Shown piece by piece: positions 45,733-55,870 of a stretch of DNA of 64,000 nucleotides. The stretch covers positions 1,416,001 to 1,480,000 of the forward strand of contig NZ_JAPPRJ010000001.1 of NCBI RefSeq assembly GCF_026672545.1, read 5' to 3'. Every line of letters starts with the position of its first letter. Position 1 is the stretch's first letter. A program made the position numbers and the translations under genes. The DNA comes from Rhizobium sp. SL86. Lineage in GTDB: Bacteria; Pseudomonadota; Alphaproteobacteria; Rhizobiales; Rhizobiaceae. The notes below the pieces were generated by a model that had not been told where the DNA came from, searched no databases, and saw nothing but the letters and a program-made list of their open reading frames with translations.

Positions 45733-46905
45733 TTGGGTCTAAGAATTGACAATACTGCAGCTGCACAGGCCGCAGGTTACATTCTGCAATTGGATCGCGC
45801 TCTTTACCACCTCGCTCATGCCGCCGGCGGAGACGTGGCGGTCGCGGTGGAGCACGTCGACGATGTCGCCGTCGTTCGTGACGGCAAAATCATTTTGCTT
45901 GAACAAGACAAGAGTACAACCCGAAGCGAAGCTCGACTGCTTGGCGATCGGACCCGCGCGATCTGGAGAACATTGCAGATCTGGTTGCGGCATGCAGAAA
46001 CCGTAGACGGCGCGCACTGTCAGCGCTACCTGTTCTTCGTGAACCACTGGGTGTCTTCGCCGATCGCACAGTTGATAAAGGAGCGCGGTTGCGGGAAAGC
46101 GAGTGTTGCAGATATCGTGGGAGCGTTGCGGAAAATCGGTTCGAAGCGCACGACCGCAAAGGTCCAAATCCTGATCGACGACGTTCTGTCCCGGCCTGAT
46201 GGTTCCCTTGCGGACCTGATTTCCAAAGTTGAACTTGTCGAAGCAACAGATCTTGCGATCGATCGCAGATCAATCGCAAATGGCCTCGGGCTCAACCCGC
46301 GTGCCGACGCGGCCGATATTTTGGACGGCCTCTTCGGTTGGCTGACCAACCGCGTTCGGCTTGAATGGTCAGAGGGCCGTCCTGGCTTGATAACTCGCGA
46401 CGAAGTGCTTGTGCAAAGTCATGCGCTCCAGGCAAAGCAGGCCAAGAGCCGCTTCCTGCCCCGCGCATCCGGTGAGATCGAAATCGACGATGAATTACGC
46501 AAGGGTCAGTTGTCCCGCAATTTCGTGGAACATCTTAGCCGCATTGATGCCGAAGGTGAGGATATCGTACAGGCGGTCGATCATTTTTTGAAATTCAACA
46601 TTGAAAAACATCGTCTGGTTCGAGCCGGGGACGTACCTGATGCCGAGTGGAGCCACCGCTCCGATCGTCTCCGAGAGAGATGGGCCGGGCTCATGCGACG
46701 ACGCCGGCGCGAGCTGAAAGGCCAGCGGAATTGCGATATCGGCCAAACCATCCTCGCGGACGTGACCTATGATCACCGGGAGGCCCTCGATGGGCACTCC
46801 TGTGAAGAGCTATATATGACCTCCGGTCATTATCACCGGCTTGCCGAAGAGGATGAGGTCTGGTGGGACCCGACGTTCCGAAAGGCAGGTAAGGATGAGA
46901 TCTGA
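45733..46905 (+). CDS. ABC-3C system component with PD-(D/E)XK-like nuclease domain
   Basis: 390 residues. The N-terminus GYILQLDRALYHLAHA, with Glu40, Asp43/Asp44 and the LLEQDK motif (Gln58, Lys60), matches a DUF4297/Cap4-type restriction-endonuclease fold. The C-terminal YMTSGHYHRLAEEDEVWWDP is the tail common to ABC-3C third components. The start TTG 45733 lacks a good ribosome site, so the N-terminus is uncertain. The gene overlaps the middle-component gene by 11 bases. It is the probable DNA-cutting effector of the three-gene system (inference). Confidence 0.75.
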   Translation: MGLRIDNTAAAQAAGYILQLDRALYHLAHAAGGDVAVAVEHVDDVAVVRDGKIILLEQDKSTTRSEARLLGDRTRAIWRTLQIWLRHAETVDGAHCQRYLFFVNHWVSSPIAQLIKERGCGKASVADIVGALRKIGSKRTTAKVQILIDDVLSRPDGSLADLISKVELVEATDLAIDRRSIANGLGLNPRADAADILDGLFGWLTNRVRLEWSEGRPGLITRDEVLVQSHALQAKQAKSRFLPRASGEIEIDDELRKGQLSRNFVEHLSRIDAEGEDIVQAVDHFLKFNIEKHRLVRAGDVPDAEWSHRSDRLRERWAGLMRRRRRELKGQRNCDIGQTILADVTYDHREALDGHSCEELYMTSGHYHRLAEEDEVWWDPTFRKAGKDEI

Positions 46906-47389
46906 TCACGAGGAGCTGTTGGCGAAGAACCCGGCATTGCTTTCGCGCATATTCTGGCATCTGGCTCGCAAGTATAGCGACACTGGGGCGGGAAAAGCGC
47001 CGGCCCTTCCTGTCTTCATCCTGAGCGCGGGACTGCTTTTCCATCGTGAAACCGTTGAGAAGATCCATCGCATGAATTTTGACAGTCAATTTTTGAAGGT
47101 CGTCGCAGAGCGGCCTGATCTTATTGGTGGATTGCAGGCAAGGGTCGAGTCATCGGCAAGGCCTGCGTTCTTGGCATTGCAGCTTGGGGTGGCCGCAGGG
47201 CTTTTACAGCGCGATGGCGGTGGAGGATTTCCTACTTTCCGCGCACTCGGAGCAGCCGACCTCCCTCCAGCGCTCCGCGATAATGATTCCTCACTGGGCG
47301 CTATGATCCTGGCTGGAAAACGACTCGGCGCTTGGTTCGCACTTGAGCCCTTTGAGACGATCCAGAGACAACTGACTGTGGAGTTCTGA
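46895..47389 (+). CDS. ABC-3C system middle component
   Basis: 164 residues from ATG 46895, inside the end of the upstream gene. [20 protein letters not shown] and [20 protein letters not shown], then [10 protein letters not shown], fit the middle component found between the effector and the ATPase of three-component ABC systems (a small winged-helix-like protein). It likely bridges the ATPase and the effector. It ends four bases before the DUF3732 gene. Confidence 0.75.
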   Translation: MRSDHEELLAKNPALLSRIFWHLARKYSDTGAGKAPALPVFILSAGLLFHRETVEKIHRMNFDSQFLKVVAERPDLIGGLQARVESSARPAFLALQLGVAAGLLQRDGGGGFPTFRALGAADLPPALRDNDSSLGAMILAGKRLGAWFALEPFETIQRQLTVEF

Positions 47390-47393
47390 GTCG

Positions 47394-49409
47394 ATGAAAT
47401 TATTTATAAAATCGATTATCATCTGGCCGGAAGATCCCAATCACGATCCCCGAATTTTAACCTTTGACACGTCCCGTGTCTCTATCGTGTCCGGCTGGAG
47501 CAGCACGGGCAAATCGTCCATCGTTGACATCATCAACTACGTGCTCGGCTCTGGTAACTGCTCCATCCCAGTTGGCGTTATCCGTGATCTCTCATCATGG
47601 TACGGACTCGAAATCGAAACTGATGCGGGACGGATGCGGATTGCAAGACCGAAGCCAGCTGCGCGACAAGTCTCGGACGACATCTGGCTACAACAAGGCA
47701 GCGACACAGAAGCCCCCCTTCCCCGGCGCCCGACACCGACGACCAATGTCACAAGGCTGAAGGCGATGCTCGATGCATTGTCCGGGCTATCAAATCTTAG
47801 TGTCGTTCCAGAAGGCGCGCAGGATCGGGCAAGCTTTCGAGACATGGCTTCATTCAATCTTTTACCACAACACATCGTCGCGAACCCCTATACACTCTTC
47901 TTCAAGGCTGACTCCACCGATCACCGCAACAAGCTACAGCACATCCTGCCGCTCGCCATGGGCATCATTACCAACGAAGATTTGGTCCGAGCCCACAGAA
48001 TTCGGCTTCTTCGCGATGAACTACGCCGCATAGAGACCGAGCTACGTGGAAGGCGCACTGCGATCGACAATTGGCGTGCGACCGCACATGGAGCATTCTT
48101 TCGCGCTCAAGAGCTCAGCCTTCTGCCCGCTGGCGAGCCACCGAGCAACCTCACCGCGTTGATTGAACTCTTGCAGAATGTCGTAAATGCTGGTGGGCGT
48201 ACCGTCGCAACGGCTGGCCGGGTCACGGCGGCTGTCACGCGTCTTGATGAGATCAGAAACAGAGAGCAGCAGCTTGATGCGAAAATCGGCTCCGACCGCC
48301 GGCGCCTCCGTAAGCTTCGGAGCCTTTCCCGGTCTGTAGGGGATTATGCGGAGATCCTACAGGAGCAATCGGCAAGTGTCATAGGTATAGGATGGTTTAA
48401 GGCACGAACGCATTCTGACAATTGCATCCTCTGTGGCTCAAGCACGGAGGCTGCCAAGCAGGCGCTTGCGGAGCTCGATGAGCCCATCGCCGAACTCGCA
48501 GCCCTATCAACGGGCACGGCATCGGCGCGCCCGATGGTTGATCGCGACATCGTCACCATCCAAGAAGAGCTGCTCAAGGATGAGCGTGAACTCCTTTCCC
48601 TGCGCCAAACGAGAGCCGCATTTGAAGCGGAGGTCGACCGAGAGGAGGGCAAAAGCCAGAGCCTCGAAAACGTCTATCGCTTCATTGGCTCGACAGAGCA
48701 AGCTTTGAGGCTACTAGGTGAGGTCGAGGGCGAAGGTGGTCTGACTAGCCGGGCAGAAGCCTTGCGGAAGGACATTCGTGTGCTAGACCAACAGTCGAAT
48801 CTCGAAGAACGAGAGAGCCGTTCAGCCCGCATCCATAACCAGATTTCAAACTACATCCCGAAGTTCATTGCGGCTCTCGGTGTCGCTGGCGCCGAGGGCA
48901 AACCAGTCCTCGACGAGAGGGAACTCAATCTTCGCTTCGAGCGAGAGGGAGCAAATAGACCAGATTTTCTCTGGGAGATTGGTAGCGGTGAAAACTGGAT
49001 GGGTTATCATTTGGCCGCACTGCTGGCCCTTCACGGAGTTTTCCTGAGCCGAGGATCCAACAATCCAGTGCCTTCATTCTTGGTGATCGACCAACCGAGC
49101 CAAGTCTACTTTCCAAGCGATACGTTCGACAGTTTCGTCGAGGGAAAAGATGTGGAGACTGGGCCTCATTCCACCTCGCGGCGTCGCCATCTAACGGACA
49201 TTGAAAGCACGATCAGAATTTTCTCGAGCCTTGCCAGAGCACACTCAAGACTCGAAGGTCGGCTTCAGATCATCGTCCTCGATCATGCCGATCATCACGC
49301 CTGGGGTAAGGTGGAAGGCGTCATTGGAGCCGCAAACTGGCGCGATGATGAGGATTTTCTTATTCCTGCAGCCTGGATACCTGATGGCTCCAAGGATGCG
49401 CGAGAATGA
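47394..49409 (+). CDS. DUF3732 ABC/SMC-type ATPase of the ABC-3C system
   Basis: 671 residues with a Walker A ([19 protein letters not shown], residues 34 on), a long coiled coil, a zinc-hook-like CILC pair near residue 344, a signature region ([18 protein letters not shown]) and Walker [14 protein letters not shown] near 561. This layout is that of a Rad50/SMC-like ATPase of the DUF3732 family. It probably recognises DNA ends or a phage signal and licenses the effector by ATP hydrolysis. It forms an operon with the two genes before it. Confidence 0.85.
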   Translation: MKLFIKSIIIWPEDPNHDPRILTFDTSRVSIVSGWSSTGKSSIVDIINYVLGSGNCSIPVGVIRDLSSWYGLEIETDAGRMRIARPKPAARQVSDDIWLQQGSDTEAPLPRRPTPTTNVTRLKAMLDALSGLSNLSVVPEGAQDRASFRDMASFNLLPQHIVANPYTLFFKADSTDHRNKLQHILPLAMGIITNEDLVRAHRIRLLRDELRRIETELRGRRTAIDNWRATAHGAFFRAQELSLLPAGEPPSNLTALIELLQNVVNAGGRTVATAGRVTAAVTRLDEIRNREQQLDAKIGSDRRRLRKLRSLSRSVGDYAEILQEQSASVIGIGWFKARTHSDNCILCGSSTEAAKQALAELDEPIAELAALSTGTASARPMVDRDIVTIQEELLKDERELLSLRQTRAAFEAEVDREEGKSQSLENVYRFIGSTEQALRLLGEVEGEGGLTSRAEALRKDIRVLDQQSNLEERESRSARIHNQISNYIPKFIAALGVAGAEGKPVLDERELNLRFEREGANRPDFLWEIGSGENWMGYHLAALLALHGVFLSRGSNNPVPSFLVIDQPSQVYFPSDTFDSFVEGKDVETGPHSTSRRRHLTDIESTIRIFSSLARAHSRLEGRLQIIVLDHADHHAWGKVEGVIGAANWRDDEDFLIPAAWIPDGSKDARE

Positions 49410-49512
49410 CCACCCTGGTGCTTGCGATACATCGTTTGGCTGTGGGCTGCCTGTCGGGAAGAGCAGAGCAATTTAACGTTCAAACGATGATAAAAATGTG
49501 AAGGGTTAACCT

Positions 49513-50139
49513 GTGGCCTCGCTGCGACCATCTGATTTTAATCAACGAGAAAGGGCCGACGGCGGTCCATTTCTCCACATCTACGTTCCTGGCGAGGAAG
49601 CAAACTTCGTTGAAGTCTATATCAGCGATTCCGATGACCCGAGCGGCGGCGGTGACAGTCGTCTTCTCCTTCGTATATTCCCGGATGCGCTGTTCGTGCA
49701 CCCAATTCACGTCGGGCAAGGCAGCAAAAACTACCTGGAGCCAAAATACGGATCTCTCACCGAAGTAGTCATCCCACGCTCTACACTTGCGCCCTATAAG
49801 CTTCCACAAACGGTCGACGACGTGGACGAGCTTCTTTCTTCCCTTCCGAAGGGTTTTGAAACGAACTGGCGACTTGGTCTTGGGCTGCTCTACGAATACC
49901 GTTTGATTTGCCGGTCGGTCGCGAGCATCCCGGGGGTCAATACGTTGCTCTACCTTCCTCCATACAGTCCAGACTTCAACCCCATCGAGAAGGCCTTTGC
50001 GAAGCTTAAGGCCGTCTTGCGCGCCAAAGCTGAGCGAACGGTCGAGGGTTTATGGAATACCGTCGGCCAGATCGTCACGCTGTTCGAACCACAAGAATGC
50101 GCAAACTACTTTAAGTCATGCGGATATGACCCCGAGTAA
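49513..50139 (+). pseudogene. Chimeric ORF: unknown gene fused to IS630 transposase tail
   Basis: 208 residues. The first 140 or so are an unknown protein (PSGGGDSRLLLRIFPDALFV, GLGLLYEYRLICRSVASIPG). From about residue 144 the sequence LLYLPPYSPDFNPIE and beyond is the C-terminal end of an IS630-family transposase, including the end ECANYFKSCGYDPE. An insertion and later deletion joined the two; the original gene's end is lost. It starts at GTG 49513 after GAAGGG. The first part may be an accessory gene of the ABC-3C operon. Confidence 0.75.
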
Positions 50140-50485
50140 AGCGGACGTGCTCTAGAGCATTTCCGGTGAACTCGGGATCATTCTGACGGAGCGATTTTGT
50201 GACGAGAGCAAGCCGAGACACGACGGGCATATCCCTTGATACGATCGAGTGGCTCGGCGCCGATATCGGTGCAAAAGCGCCCGTCCCGTTGGGTTTCCGA
50301 CTGGCGGACGCCCGACGGCGAACCGGTCTCGCCCGATGCGGGAGCATCGAACTTCCCCCGTTTCACCGCCGGATCGTACGCGCCAGTCGTGAAACAGAAT
50401 TGACCCCGAATTCACCGGAAGTGCTCTAGAATGTGAGAGCGGCGGTGCAAAATTAGTCCCCGGAAGCGGCGGGATAGTCCGATTT
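50140..50485. other. Region between IS630 tail and LysR gene
   Basis: Occupied almost entirely by a MITE-like element (50151-50430). The rest is the 3' end of the LysR gene region. No supported gene; an ORF at 50199-50429 is inside the element. Confidence 0.6.
50151..50430. mobile_element. MITE-like element with 28-base inverted ends
   Basis: The two ends are inverted copies over 28 bases with 25 matches (left starts TCTAGAGCATTTCCGGTGAA, right is its complement with three changes). The 280-base body has no transposase and no convincing gene. It directly follows the IS630 tail, yet its ends are not evidently those of that element. Other copies would identify the parent. Confidence 0.7.
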
Positions 50486-51430
50486 TCAATCTGAGATGAC
50501 GCCCCGTCGAGAGCTGGTCGCGGTCTCGGCATGCCTGTTGGAAAATTCTGTGGCTGCATGAAGAAACATGTCAAGAAGATCATTCCGCTCGCCGGCAAGG
50601 GCGAAAACCACCTCGTCCACCGGCGTCGCCATGTCCGGGACTGGGATCCTGCGGACTGAGTCGGTCCGGAATGTCCCGAAACGCCACATGAAGCCGACGC
50701 CGATCCCAAGGGCGACGGCCTCGTAAACCGCGTCGCGGGTATCGGCAACCAGACGCGGTGTCGGCTCGAAGCCTGCCTGCCTAAAGGCACGGTCAACGAC
50801 CTTTTGGGTCGAAGACCCGCGCGGCCGAAAGATCAACGGTGTTCTCATTAAATGGGGCAGCGAAAAAAAACCTTCCGGCGGTTCGGGAAAATCGGCAGAG
50901 GCGATCGCCACGACCTCTTGTGACAGAATGGAAACCCGCCGAAAGCGGCTGTCTGACGGCACATCGGGCAGAACCCCCACGTCAACGCGGCGCTGCAAAA
51001 CCGCAGCCAGGATGCTCTGATGTGAACCGCTTTCCACTGAGACATTCAGATTGGAATGATTGGCGATCAGGTTGGCGACGATGGCGATCCCCGGCTTCGA
51101 GTTGCCGAGGCCAACCCGCAACTGACGGTTTCCATGCTCGTCGCGCCGCCCGAGGATGAGCAGCGCGTCGCGCTCGGCTTCGTGCATTCTGACGCCGACG
51201 TCGCACAGTTCCGTGCAAATCGGGGTCGGATACAACGCGCCATTGCGCCGCTGGAAAAGGGACACTGCATACGTTGCCTCAATTTCGCGGATCTGCTGGG
51301 CCACCGCCGAATGCGAAATCCCGAGGCGCCGCGCTGCTGCGGCAAAGGTGCCCTCATCGGCCACGGCGTTCAGGGCGCGCAGGCGGGACAGGGACAGGTT
51401 CTGCGTCGTGCGTGCAGGTATAGGTTTCAT
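50486..51430 (-). CDS. LysR-type transcriptional regulator
   Basis: 314 residues: an N-terminal winged helix (LSRLRALNAVADEGTFAAAA, GISHSAVAQQIREIE) and a substrate-binding regulatory domain (LRVGLGNSKPG, ILAAVLQRRVDVGVLPD). It is transcribed divergently from the transporter operon, with a 168-base gap that should hold its binding site. It probably controls uptake and use of the substrate. The inducer is unknown. Confidence 0.92.
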   Translation of the reverse strand: MKPIPARTTQNLSLSRLRALNAVADEGTFAAAARRLGISHSAVAQQIREIEATYAVSLFQRRNGALYPTPICTELCDVGVRMHEAERDALLILGRRDEHGNRQLRVGLGNSKPGIAIVANLIANHSNLNVSVESGSHQSILAAVLQRRVDVGVLPDVPSDSRFRRVSILSQEVVAIASADFPEPPEGFFSLPHLMRTPLIFRPRGSSTQKVVDRAFRQAGFEPTPRLVADTRDAVYEAVALGIGVGFMWRFGTFRTDSVRRIPVPDMATPVDEVVFALAGERNDLLDMFLHAATEFSNRHAETATSSRRGVISD

Positions 51431-51598
51431 GGGGTGAAGGCTTAGCCCGCATCTGTAACAGGCGTGTCACAGTTCAGGTGCTTTGTGCCTCCATCGCGTC
51501 GCAGCACCTGCGCCGCCAAACAACAAGACGCCGCATCGTTTCCAGACCCGGGGCACACGCTTTCGGGAAGGATGTAGCTGTGCCGCCGGGATAAATGA

Positions 51599-52372
51599 AT
51601 GTCGCACGCCATTGAAATTAAGGACTTTCTCTCGACGAGCCTGGCGGGTTGCGCCGCTGTTCTGTCTGATCTTGACGGGTGCCTTATCTCGGGCGAGACC
51701 GTTCTAAGCGCTGTGCCAGAGCTGTTTGAACGGTTCGGGGACATGCTGTGGATCGTGTCCAATAATTCGACCGATACCGCGGTCAGCCTGTCTGCGCGCC
51801 TGGCCGGCATGGGGCTGACCATCGCACCGGGGCGGATTTTCCTGGCCGGCGAACAAACCCTGCTCCGGATTGCCGCAGAGCAACCGGGCGCGCGGATTGC
51901 GCTTTATGCAGCGCCACCGTTGCAGGATCTGGCGCGTGAACTTGGCCTGATCGCGGACCGCAAGCACCCCGAGGTGGCCGTCCTTGCCCGCGATCCGGGT
52001 TTTGCCTTCCGTGATCTGCGCGAACTGACAGCGCATCTGCATCGCGGCCTGCCGATCTGGGTGACCAACGGCGACGCCAGCCACCCCGGCCCGGATGGCA
52101 CACCCGAGCCCGAGACGGGCGCGCTGTTTGCCGCACTGACCTCTGCGGTGCCCGGCATCGTGTGCCGCCAGCTGGGCAAGCCCGAGCCCTATCTGCTGGA
52201 CCTTGCGCTGGCCGCGGCCGGCGTGCGCCCGGATCAGGCGATTTTCCTGGGAGACACGGAAGGAACCGATGGTGGGGCGGCAGATGCCTCGGGGGTGCCC
52301 TTTGTGCTGATCGCCCGGCCGCAGCCTGTGTCGCAAAGTTTATTGCAGTCCGTATCGCGGGGGATGGCGTGA
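51599..52372 (+). CDS. HAD-superfamily phosphatase (subfamily IIA, NagD-like)
   Basis: 257 residues. The nucleophile pair DLDG is in VLSDLDGCLI, motif II is IVSNNST, and motif IV is FLGDTEGTDGGAA. A cap domain lies between, as in NagD or phosphoglycolate-type enzymes. It likely removes phosphate from a small sugar or alcohol. Its stop overlaps the next gene's start by one base, so it is coupled to the transporter. Confidence 0.85.
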   Translation: MSHAIEIKDFLSTSLAGCAAVLSDLDGCLISGETVLSAVPELFERFGDMLWIVSNNSTDTAVSLSARLAGMGLTIAPGRIFLAGEQTLLRIAAEQPGARIALYAAPPLQDLARELGLIADRKHPEVAVLARDPGFAFRDLRELTAHLHRGLPIWVTNGDASHPGPDGTPEPETGALFAALTSAVPGIVCRQLGKPEPYLLDLALAAAGVRPDQAIFLGDTEGTDGGAADASGVPFVLIARPQPVSQSLLQSVSRGMA

Positions 52373-53301
52373 TGCTGCGATACACAGCGTTGACCCTGTT
52401 GCGCATGGTTGTCACGTTCTTCGTGATCGTGACGCTGGTGTTCTTTGCCACCCGTCTTTCGGGCAACCCGATCGATTTTGTGATCGGTCAGGGGATCACC
52501 AAGGAAGATCGGGTTCTGCTGATCCGGTATTACGGACTCGATGGGTCAGTCTGGACGCAATACCTATCCTACCTGCGCGCCTTTACCGACGGGCAGTTCG
52601 GCCTGTCGTTTCTGGAACGCCGCCCGGTGGCCGAGATTGTGGCAGAGCGGATTTGGCCCTCGACGCAACTGCTGCTGACCTCGATTGCGTTGACCATGGC
52701 AGTGTCGATCCCGGCGGGTATTCTGGCCGCGATCTATCGCAAGGGCTGGGTGGGGTCTGCGGTGATGACCGTGGCATTTCTGGGCTATGCGGTGCCCAAC
52801 TTCGTGCTCGCGACGTTCATGGTGCTGGTCTTTTCCTATGTGCTGAATTGGCTGCCTGTAGTGGGCAATGGCACGGCGAGGCATTTCATCATGCCAACGC
52901 TGGCGCTGTCGGCCGTACTGATTGCCGCGCTGACCCGGTTTACCCGCAACGCCATGCTCGATGTGCTGGAGCAGGACTATATGCGCACTGCGCGGGCCAA
53001 GGGCCTTCCCGAACGGTTGGTGATCCTGAAACACGGGTTGCGAAATGCCTCGATCACCGTGCTGTCGGTGCTGGGGTTGCAGGTTGCGGCGCTGGCGGCG
53101 GCAGGGTCGGTGGTGGTGGAGTCGATCTTCGCGTGGCCGGGCATCGGTGACATGCTGGTGCGCGCGGCGCTGACGCGTGACTATCCGGTGCTGCAATTCG
53201 GCGTGCTGACCGTGGCGATCGCGGTAATCACGATCAACACCGCCGTGGATCTGGCCTATGCTTGGGCCGACCCGCGGTTGCGCCAGACCGGGCGGGCATA
53301 G
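52372..53301 (+). CDS. Peptide/opine-type ABC transporter permease, DppB-like
   Basis: 309 residues from ATG 52372. There are six membrane helices, a long periplasmic stretch after the first (PIDFVIGQGITKEDRVLLIR) and the coupling loop DYMRTARAKGLPERLVILKH. This is the DppB/OppB family of permeases. It pairs with the next gene to form the channel. The stop-start overlap with the HAD gene shows translational coupling. Confidence 0.93.
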   Translation: MLRYTALTLLRMVVTFFVIVTLVFFATRLSGNPIDFVIGQGITKEDRVLLIRYYGLDGSVWTQYLSYLRAFTDGQFGLSFLERRPVAEIVAERIWPSTQLLLTSIALTMAVSIPAGILAAIYRKGWVGSAVMTVAFLGYAVPNFVLATFMVLVFSYVLNWLPVVGNGTARHFIMPTLALSAVLIAALTRFTRNAMLDVLEQDYMRTARAKGLPERLVILKHGLRNASITVLSVLGLQVAALAAAGSVVVESIFAWPGIGDMLVRAALTRDYPVLQFGVLTVAIAVITINTAVDLAYAWADPRLRQTGRA

Positions 53302-53303
53302 AT

Positions 53304-54194
53304 ATGGCCGTGATCGAAACCCCGCGCGGTCCTGAATGGATCATGGCGTTGCGTCACTTGTGGGCCGATGCAACCCCGGTCCAGCGGTTTGCTCTGATCC
53401 TTGGGTTGATGCTGGTGCTGCTGGCCGTGGCAACTCCGCTGCTCGCCCCGTTTGATCCCGACGGCCAAAGCCTGCTGTCGCGTCTGCGCCCGCCGCTGGG
53501 GTTCGAGCGGTCAAAGGCCGAGTATCTGCTGGGCACCGACGAGTTGGGGCGAGATCTGCTGTCGCGCTGCCTATACGGGCTGCGGCTGACGCTGACGCTG
53601 GCGGCGCTTGGGTCGGTGATCGGGCTTTGCATAGGCGGCACTCTGGGCGTGTTGGCCGGGGTGGCCGGTGGGCGGACAGAGACCGCGATCATGGCTGCGG
53701 TTGACACACAGATCGCGGTGCCCTTCACCCTGATCGCGTTGTTCCTGCTGACCATTCTTGGCAACTCGATCGAAGTGATGGTCTTTGTCCTCTCGCTTGA
53801 TGGATGGGAAAAATACGCCCGCATCCTGCGCGGCGAGACACGCCGCCTGATGAAGATGCCGTTCATCGAGGCTGCACGTGCCGCCGGGGCCACGCCGTTG
53901 CGCATCGCGCGGCGCCACCTGCTGCCGAACCTGGCGTCACCAATCGTCGTACAGTTCACCCTGTCGTTTTCCAACATCATCCTTCTGGAAAGCTCGCTGT
54001 CCTTCCTCGGCCTTGGCGTGCAGCCCCCGACTGCGACCCTTGGCGCGATGGTGGGGGCGGGGCGCGACTACATGCCCACGCAGCCGTGGATCGTGATCGC
54101 CCCGGCGGTGCTGATCCTGATTGTCACCTTTGCCGTCCAGACCCTTGGCGACTGGCTGCGCGACCGCGCCGATGTGCGCTTGCGTCCCCGCTAA
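53304..54194 (+). CDS. Peptide/opine-type ABC transporter permease, DppC-like
   Basis: 296 residues from ATG 53304 (MAVIETPRGPEWIMAL); an upstream frame overlaps the previous gene and is rejected. The N-terminal DppC leader and six helices are present, with the coupling loop FIEAARAAGATPLRIARRHL and the C-terminal FAVQTLGDWLRDRADVRLRP. It is the second membrane subunit, two bases after DppB. Confidence 0.93.
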   Translation: MAVIETPRGPEWIMALRHLWADATPVQRFALILGLMLVLLAVATPLLAPFDPDGQSLLSRLRPPLGFERSKAEYLLGTDELGRDLLSRCLYGLRLTLTLAALGSVIGLCIGGTLGVLAGVAGGRTETAIMAAVDTQIAVPFTLIALFLLTILGNSIEVMVFVLSLDGWEKYARILRGETRRLMKMPFIEAARAAGATPLRIARRHLLPNLASPIVVQFTLSFSNIILLESSLSFLGLGVQPPTATLGAMVGAGRDYMPTQPWIVIAPAVLILIVTFAVQTLGDWLRDRADVRLRPR

Positions 54195-54262
54195 GCCCGA
54201 ACAACCAGACGGGCCGGCAAGGCCCGCATCATCTCGTCCCTTGAACCCATGGAGATTGCCAC

Positions 54263-55810
54263 ATGAACCGCTTGCTGACTGCCACCGCCCTGACGGCCCT
54301 GCTGGTCGCCCCGGCCTTTGCCACCGACCTGACCGTCGCGGCCGCCAACGTATCCAGCTACCTGGATCCCGGCCGCGACCATTCCAACGTCGGATCGCAA
54401 TTCTATTTCAACACTTTCGATCCCTTGATCCATAAGGATTATTCCACCGCCGAGGCAAAGTGGATGCCCGGCCTTGCGACCGGATGGAAGCTGATCGACG
54501 ACACCACGATGGAGCTGACGCTGCGCCAGGGCGTGACCTTCCAGAACGGCGAGGCGATGACGGCGGACGATGTCGTGTTCTCACTGAACCGGATGTATCA
54601 GGCAACCTTCGCCCCCTATCAGGTCCGCTCGCGCGACCGCCTGGATAACTTTTCCGGCGCCGAAAAAGTTGATGAGTACACCGTCCGTATCAAGACCAAA
54701 CGGGCAGAACCGCTGTGGGAAACCCTGCTGAACCTGCAACAGGTCTTCATCATCCCCGAGGACTATACCAAGGGCCTGACCGGCGATCCGAAGGTGGCCG
54801 AGGACAGCGACTACGAGGCGTTCTCATTGGCCCCCGTCGGCACCGGCCCTTACACGGTGTCGGAATTCGTGCCGGGGCAGAAAATCGTCTGGACCCGGTT
54901 TGACGGCTTCTGGGGCGACAAGGCCCCGCTGGACACCGTGACCGTCACCCGCGTGCCGGAAATCGCCAGCCGCCTGACCGCGCTGAAAACCGGCGAAGTG
55001 GACATGATCACCAACGTCGCCCCCGACCAACTGGCGCTGATCGAGTCCGAGCCTGGTATGCACGCCGTCGGTAGCGCCACCGCGCTGTTCCACGTGATGA
55101 TCATGAACATGAACCACCCCAAGCTGAAGGACGCCCGCATCCGTCAGGCGATGTCGCTGGCCATCGACCGCGACGCCCTGAACGAGGCTTTGTGGCTGGG
55201 CAAGGCCGTGGTGCCCTCGACCCACACAATGGAAGAGTTCGGCGCGCTCTACATGCCCGAGCTCCAGACCTTCGGCTACGATCCCGAAAAAGCCAAAGCC
55301 CTGCTGGCCGAGGCCGGCTATGACGGCTTCGAGATCACCTTCGACACCGCGCCGGGCTATTATACCAATGGCCTGCTGGCCGCGCAGGCGATTCAGGAAA
55401 TGTGGGCCGCCGTCGGTATCAAGGGCCGGATCAACGTGGACGAGAAATGGTCCGGCAACAGCCCCGACATGATGGCGCGGAACTGGTCGAACCCGATGTA
55501 TTTCGCCGACCCCTTTGGCAGCTTTGGGGTGATGTGGGCGCCGGGTGGGCCGTCTGAATCCGAAGGTCGGTTCAACACAGATGAGGCTTACAAGGCCTCG
55601 TGGGACCGGTTCCGCTATTCTTCGGATATCGAAACCCGCCGCGCCGCCTATGCCGAGCTAATGGACCGGATCCAGAAGGATCCGCCGGTTCTGCCGCTGT
55701 ATCGCCCTTACGAATCCTGGGCGATGCGCACCGGCGTGACCTGGGTGCCGCAGGCCGGCCACATTCCCTACGTCCTCGATTTCCGTGCAGGCTCGATCAC
55801 CGTCGAGTGA
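54263..55810 (+). CDS. Periplasmic substrate-binding protein, family 5 (Opp/Dpp)
   Basis: 515 residues with a signal peptide (MNRLLTATALTALLVAPAFA, cleavage likely before TDLTV). Family 5 features: WKLIDDTTMELTLRQGVTFQ, DDVVFSLNRMY, and a C-terminal VLPLYRPYES. The family binds peptides, nickel, opines and other small polar molecules. The start has GGAG a few bases upstream. It fits as the specificity subunit of this transporter. Confidence 0.93.
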   Translation: MNRLLTATALTALLVAPAFATDLTVAAANVSSYLDPGRDHSNVGSQFYFNTFDPLIHKDYSTAEAKWMPGLATGWKLIDDTTMELTLRQGVTFQNGEAMTADDVVFSLNRMYQATFAPYQVRSRDRLDNFSGAEKVDEYTVRIKTKRAEPLWETLLNLQQVFIIPEDYTKGLTGDPKVAEDSDYEAFSLAPVGTGPYTVSEFVPGQKIVWTRFDGFWGDKAPLDTVTVTRVPEIASRLTALKTGEVDMITNVAPDQLALIESEPGMHAVGSATALFHVMIMNMNHPKLKDARIRQAMSLAIDRDALNEALWLGKAVVPSTHTMEEFGALYMPELQTFGYDPEKAKALLAEAGYDGFEITFDTAPGYYTNGLLAAQAIQEMWAAVGIKGRINVDEKWSGNSPDMMARNWSNPMYFADPFGSFGVMWAPGGPSESEGRFNTDEAYKASWDRFRYSSDIETRRAAYAELMDRIQKDPPVLPLYRPYESWAMRTGVTWVPQAGHIPYVLDFRAGSITVE

Positions 55811-55870
55811 TCAGCCCCTTTGCCCGCCGGGATCAACCCGGCGGGCGCCCCTTTTCCCGGAGCCCAAGAC

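Noticed and set aside
49513..50139. Complete IS630 transposase
   Set aside because: Only the C-terminal part of the transposase is present; the catalytic N-terminal part is missing.
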